A stretch of 64,000 nt of DNA from Rosa chinensis (lineage: Eukaryota > Streptophyta > Magnoliopsida > Rosales > Rosaceae): NCBI RefSeq assembly GCF_002994745.2, contig NC_037088.1, positions 56,748,397 through 56,812,396 of the forward strand, read 5' to 3'. Within the stretch, counting starts at the first letter, position 1; every line of letters begins with the position of its first letter. The translations under genes and the position numbers were made by a program. The notes beneath the pieces are model-generated. The model saw nothing but the letters and a program-made list of their open reading frames with translations. It was not told the DNA's origin and did no database searches. Below, one piece after another: positions 58,541 to 64,000 of this stretch.

Positions 58541-59701
58541 AATATAGGGAGAGACAAGGACTTGTGTGTCATAACTTATAAGTGATGTGAGGAACTGAGA
58601 GCTTGGGTTTTCAGTGGAGCAATAGATTGCGGATGGACTTCCCCACCGTTACCATTTATGTCTGCTTCATCCTGACCGTCCACTTGTACATTTGGAGACA
58701 TTTTGGCCCTTGTGGGGCCCCGTGGGCCACGGCGGGGTGGGTTTGTGCCGGTTCGAGAGTTGAGTTTTGCGAGGTGACAACTTCTAGCTTTCTCGTGCAG
58801 GGTAAAGTTATTTCGGTCAATAATATAGTGATAATGTTAAGGACCTAATCAATAATAAATATTTATCATTATCATGGGAATCATAATACACGTGGTGGTC
58901 TGAGATTATGTGATAATAATTTCTCTTTCGTGTAACGCACGTAATTAAGTAAATAAGTAGAGGAAGTTCGTCCATATTTTTTCAAATCAATTCATTGTTT
59001 CTCGATTAAGTACTTTTGCTAGAGACAGTCATTAATGATATTACAGCACTGTAGCTATTGATTTATGGTGGAGTTTACCACTGATCATATATATACTTTC
59101 ACGATACAATTGGATATTTGGTTTAGCGAGTTGGGCGGTTTTATTTTTTTCGTGCAACTCATGAAACCTAAATAATAGATATGGTTTTATATTTATTCAA
59201 TTTTTTTTATTGTTTCTTGAATTTGCCCTATTCCTTATGTTACCTTTTCCTATTTGATTGAGATTTGTAGGCACAATTTGGATTATGAAATCGTGTTGTG
59301 GACATATATGATAGTTACTCTCGTATCATGAAAGTAAATAGATATTTTGTATAAACGATGTAAAAGCCACTAGAGGAAGGATGGGGGCTACCCCAACAAC
59401 CTGGTGACTCATTATGCCAATCTTATTCCGTAAAATACCTCCATATAGATCTCCATGATAATGATAAATATTTATTATTATCATGGGGATCATAATATTT
59501 ATCATTATCATGGTGCTCAAAACATACACTTCTTTTTTAGTCCAATAAATATAGAGAGTAATCACTTCCTGAACCTATTTAAGGAAAATAAGTTTGGCTG
59601 AGTTCAAACGTTACTAATTATTTAATAAGGTTAGGGGTAAATATTCATCCAAATACTTTGAATCTTTCTTCAATTACTTAATATTCATCCAAATACTTTG
59701 A
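58541..59701. other. intergenic
   Basis: Upstream of the TDBD gene. Contains two small palindromic AT-rich copies: gataatgataaatatttatt..atcatggg near 59454-59518, and a related half copy near 58850-58886. A ~42-base tandem duplication (aatattcatccaaatacttt unit) at 59640-59700 ends at the next MITE. No gene. Confidence 0.6.
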
Positions 59702-60018
59702 TGGCACGTTTACTTATTTGGAATGGAAAATAATTATAAATCGGAGACAAGTGGAATGGGAGAAGAAAGGAATCGGTATTGATTCCGGATGAATGATTCC
59801 TAAACTCATCTCCCCCCTTCGTAATCGAATTCCTGAGTATTCAGGAATCGATTCCTGATAAGGAGGTGGGACCTACATACATTCCAATTCCTTCATGTGT
59901 TAGTAAACGCATGAATTCTTTTACCCGGAATCATTCTGATTCCTTTATGTGTTAGTAAACGCATGAATGTTTTTACCCCGTAATCATTCTCTTTCCTTCT
60001 AAGTAAGTAAACGTGCCC
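59702..60018. mobile_element. MITE with ggcacgttta ends, TGA duplication
   Basis: 317 bp, inverted ends (tggcacgtttactta / taagtaaacgtgccc) and TGA on both sides. The first unit of the adjacent 42-base tandem duplication (actttgaatctttc, ~59656-59669) is an unoccupied version of the target, which supports both ends. The 3-bp duplication suggests a PIF/Harbinger-like origin. Confidence 0.78.
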
Positions 60019-62134
60019 TGAATCTTTCTTCAATTACTAAGTCCAAAAAAAATTTCTAGTATGGTATGTTGAGTATGGTATGTTGGTAGAACATCAACAT
60101 CAGAAAAATGCTTCCAATTCCATCTTTAGGATAGAAGTATTTATTAAAATTCAATTGGAATTTATTACAAATTGAAGTTCAGAAAAAAAAAAAAAAGGTA
60201 AATGGATGTGGATGGTGCCTGGATCGAGTCTTATAGCATTCTGCACGGATCCACCTACACGGGCCTAGATCAGCCCACAGCGTTTTTGGGCCCAATAACA
60301 ATGACAGTTTAATTAACCTATACGTTCATCCTCTTGTGCGGTACTGATGTTCCTGTTTGTATTTCATGTTTTCTACCGACTACTTTGGTTTACACATTCT
60401 AATCAGATCTCGAGTTACCCAAGTTTAAGTAACCAATTGATATGACATGGTAACATAAGTGCTTAAAAGTTTTTGTTTTGCACATATTTTTTTTCTTGTA
60501 TTTTATATATTCATCACTTAGAATTTGGAGTTTAGCTCTCGAAATTTTAAATTCTTAACATTAGTCATACAATGAGAAAAATTTTATACATGTAGGATAC
60601 AAATGACAAACAATTACATGGTGTATGCAATTTACATATACAATTTAGGAATCCAAAGTACATATTGCCTTGTTGACTCCCCTTAATTAAGATAGAAATC
60701 TATTATTGACTAATTAGAATTTTGCATCCATACGCATAAACACCAAAACTATAGTAAAAAACCTGCATGAACTAAAGACCTTGCTATTGTAAGTTAGCAA
60801 GTAAAATCTCACCAACTTTCGAGTGAGTTCCCAAGTACTTCATCCGAAAATTTGGTTGCGCAGGTGCTATGTCTAAAGTTCTAAGCAAGCAAAAAACCAG
60901 TCATAGAGAAATTTATATGATGTAAATCTATTGATGTGATATGTGCATGCAACCTGGTCATATTAGGTCATGATCGATCAATAGTTTTGGATAAGTTAAT
61001 TGGAAGATACTAAGAAATGAAAAATCAACTTGATTAAATGTAAGTTGACAAGCTACCAAGCCTGGCTTTATGCAGCACTTGTTTATACTTCTTGTTCAAA
61101 ACGCGGACAATGGTATTTTCACAGCTCATTGTCAAAATCAGCAACACGTTCATGTTATTTCCATAGTCCATACTCGTTTAGTTTTACTGTGTTTAATGAA
61201 TGACTGTCCAAAACAAACGATCAAGTTAATTAGTATTAATTAAACGATTTGCGCAGTAGAATTAGAGTTATGTTGAATGAATTAGTTTCGCAGAGCTAGT
61301 GCAAAGCTAGAGTTTATAATATGTATGTGTACATACGATGATAGAAAGTTCACTATATATATGGGATCATTATACAAGAGATTGAGTACTGATCAAAACT
61401 TATATACTTAATTATATGTGCATGTGTATTCTTTCGTTATTTTCCCCGTGTATACACACATATACATATTTATATTGGTGTGGGCTCATTATACGAATGA
61501 TGAAAGGGTAGCTGATCAAATTTCTTACATAACATGTAATGTTCTTACAATTACTAAATTGGAACATGTTGTTAATATTAATATTCAAAGCATGTTGGAA
61601 TAACATGGAGTGTACGGATCAACCTATCTAGCTTATATATTATACACATATTGCCTAAATAATGTCTCTAACTTGCCAGAGTATTACTTAGAAAAAGCTT
61701 TATAACTACCTGAGTGTGATAGAGGTACTTTGATATATATGCAAGAAGAAGAATAAAGAAGCTAGATTGCAGAGCCTAGGCAATTGTATAGTTGACCAGG
61801 CATGAGCAGCTGGTTGTTTTATTTTCTAATTTCCATGTCTAACAAATAAAAAAATAAAAAATAAAAAAATAAAAAATAAAAAAAAGGTTCTTGACCCAAA
61901 GCACTAAAATTGGACAAAATTATCCCACTTATCCCACCAACATATTTTTATTTAACAAATTACATATAAGTTATTGAGAAAAGATGACTTAACAAATATA
62001 TCATTTAAAGATTGAATTAAACATATAAGGACTAAATCTTACAAATAAGGACAATTTGCTCTCCACTTGTCACATGTCATGAGTTAATTTACTTTTTTAT
62101 CTTTAACTACTTTTTTTGACTTCTAATCCCTTTA
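60019..62134. other. intergenic
   Basis: AT-rich, no gene found on either strand. An (aaaaat)n-like run lies at 61846-61884. 62015-62134 is repeated after the Mutator-like element at 63473-63580. Confidence 0.5.
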
Positions 62135-62143
62135 TAAAGATTA

Positions 62144-63466
62144 GGGAAAATGATCATTTACCCAATTTTAGGCTAAAAATTGCCCACTTGCTCCACCAAC
62201 TGTTTTTTAACCCCATTTACCCAAAACACTCTAAGGGATTATTTCCCATTTACCCAATTAATTCTTTTTCTTTTTTTTTTGAGACTTTTTTGCCCTCTCC
62301 TTTCTCACTTAGAGAGAGAAGTCACCCTCCACCTTGCTGTGCTCCGGTGACAAGTGGCCGGCGCGGTCTCCGGCGACCGGCGACCGGTGACCGGTGACCG
62401 GACTCTGGCGAACGGTGACGGGGTTCCGGCGACCGGTGACCGGAATCCGGCTATTATTGCCCCCCAGTAATCATATTACTGTCCTCCAGTAATTATATTA
62501 TTGCCTCCCAAAAATCATATTATTGCCGTCCAGTGAATTGTATGAACTCCAAAAACCAAAATGAATACACTACAGGAACAATTGATCAATTTGTAATCAT
62601 ATTACTGCCCTCCAGTAATCATATTACTGCCTCCCAATACAAAGTCCAATGTCTCTACTGCCTCCCAATAGACCACCAAAAATGCACATTTTTGTAGGAT
62701 TCACAGATAATTTGACTTTAATACACAGAAAACAACATGTAACTTATCAAAACACCACACTATAGTGATCCATGTCCCTCGTATCAAAGTCTACTGGGGG
62801 CCAATAATGTTTCTACTGCCCCCCAGTAGACCATCAAACAAACCCCACATTTTTTTTAGTGGGGGGCACCCATGCTTCTCCAGCCTGATTCCGGCACGAT
62901 TCCGACCGGACTCTTCTCCAGTCTCTCACCTGCAGCCCTTCTCCGACCGGTCCTAGCCCCGACGTAGCCCATCTCCAGTCGCTCACCTGCAGCGCATCTC
63001 CGACCGGTCCCATCTCCGCCTTCGTCTTCCCCAGGCCCTCTTCTCCAGTCTCTCACTTGCAGCCCATCTCCGACCGGCCTCAGATCGGTGATCCGTGATT
63101 GAGGATGGTCGGCACCAGATCAGTGATCGGCACCAGAACGGTGTTCAGTGATTGGCAGAGGTCGACGAAGATGGGGCTTGGGATGTGCTAGCCGGCGCCG
63201 AGATCGAGGTCGACGAAGAAGATGTTGAAGACGTGGTCGCCACTGCCGGCTAGAGAGAGAGAGAGAGAGAGAGGAGGTGGAGATCGGGGGGAGAGCGAGA
63301 GAGTTTGGGAAGGAGAGAGAGACTGAGAGGAGATGGATGGGTTTAAATTTAATTAATAGGGGCTAAAATGTCAATAGATGTTAGATTGGGTAAACGAGGT
63401 TAAAAAACTCTTGGTGGAGTAAGTGGGCAATTTTTTGCCCAAAATTGTGTAAGTGGTCACAGCCCC
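62144..63466. mobile_element. Mutator-like element (MULE) with GC-rich interior
   Basis: 1,323 bp flanked by a perfect 9-bp duplication taaagatta (62135-62143; 63467-63475). Terminal inverted repeats are ~80 bp (for example attgcccacttgctccacca and its complement tggtggagtaagtgggcaat). The interior is GC-rich compared with surroundings and contains ccggcgaccggtgaccgg tandem words (62359-62450), repeats of ccccagtaatcatattactg (62461-62640), and repeated ctccagtc..ctcacctgcag / cgaccggtc units (62880-63080). No transposase. A (ga)n run is at 63253-63273. It may be a Pack-MULE carrying a host fragment, but no gene is recognised. Confidence 0.85.
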
Positions 63467-63699
63467 TAAAGATTAAATCTTGCAAATAAGGACAATTTAC
63501 CCACCACTTGCCACTTGTCATGAGTTAATTTACTTTTTTACTCTTAACTACTTCTTTTAACTTCTAATATCTTAATATTGCCTTCTTTTTTCTTTTCTTT
63601 TTTAGAATAATCTCTCATGTTACCATGTGTCAATAAGATATTTACAATTTTAACATTTATGCATGGATAACTAAATCTTAATTATTTTCTTTAATCCAA

Positions 63700-63936
63700 A
63701 CTCTTGCTACTACACCCACTGCACTCATACTCGTCCAGTTCTGCTACTGCACTCATCATCGCCTAATTCTACTACTGTACTCATACTCATCCAATTCTGC
63801 TACTGCACTTGTACTTGTGTTCTGCTACTGCACTCATTATCGCTTATTCCTGCTATTGCACTAGTTCAATCCTGCTACTGCACTCATACTCGTGTAATCC
63901 TGCTACTGCACTCATCAATCATCATCGCCTAATCCT
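63700..63936. repeat. minisatellite, ctgctactgcactcat units
   Basis: Seven to eight imperfect copies of a ~30-40-base unit centred on ctgctactgcactcat with alternating tails actcgtccaatt / catcgcctaatt. Non-coding. Confidence 0.85.
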
Positions 63937-64000
63937 GATATCCAATATCACCATTCAAAACTAACTCAACCAACTTCCAAACTACCATCATAATAATAAC

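Noticed and set aside
63700..63936. Possible CRISPR-like array
   Set aside because: Repeats are imperfect, adjacent, lack unique spacers, and the genome is a plant; it is a minisatellite.
1..64000. tRNA, rRNA or microRNA genes
   Set aside because: No cloverleaf with A/B boxes, rRNA core or clear miRNA-type hairpin was recognised by eye; a covariance-model scan would be needed to exclude small RNA genes.

Overview
This is a nuclear plant DNA window, almost certainly from a woody or herbaceous eudicot. The evidence is spliced genes with GT-AG introns, AT-rich intergenic DNA, plant-specific gene families (WAT1/MtN21 transporters, a WUSCHEL-type homeobox gene, a tify-domain-binding-domain protein) and heavy loading with plant transposons. 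A Rosaceae origin feels plausible but is only an impression; nothing here proves it.

Host genes: the resident locus is a degraded tandem cluster of WAT1-related (UMAMIT/EamA, nodulin MtN21-like) transporter genes. Two copies look intact (11906-13606 on +, 41473-43000 on -). A third is complete except for an apparent one-base frameshift (52319-54004, -). At least five partial copies or pseudogenes lie between them (14899, 32440-33701, 36490-37683, 39852-40212, 50090-51030). On the right is an unrelated intact five-coding-exon gene for a TDBD protein with about 11 copies of a ~19-residue repeat (54950-58071, -).

Mobile DNA: (1) 716-9410, a decayed Ty1/copia element on + with five in-frame stops in pol; a 425-bp Mutator-type MITE (9-bp target duplication) and a 1.8-kb solo LTR are nested in it. 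(2) 15223-21158, a related copia element on - with 178-bp LTRs and a 5-bp duplication (gacat). (3) 21276-30673, a very young 9.4-kb non-autonomous gypsy/Athila-like element (LARD type) with two 2,174-bp LTRs that differ, as far as read, only by two single-base indels. It has no gag or pol. It carries, in antisense, an intact WUSCHEL-like homeobox gene with homeodomain, WUS box and EAR-like motif, plus a second unknown ORF on the sense strand. (4) a hAT element (46356-49883) with an 8-bp duplication, remnants of a hAT-type coding region and a second solo LTR of the same family as the one in copia 1. (5) Several MITEs of hAT, PIF/Harbinger and Mutator type, including a MITE inside a MITE, and a 1.3-kb Mutator-like element with a GC-rich interior (62144-63466).

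The main point of interest is the captured WUSCHEL-type gene inside a recently moved retrotransposon: a stem-cell regulator gene placed on a mobile vehicle, with what looks like its own TATA box and G-box-rich upstream region. How the genes work together is limited: the WAT1 cluster evolves by duplication and decay, and transposons have broken several copies. The TDBD gene appears independent.
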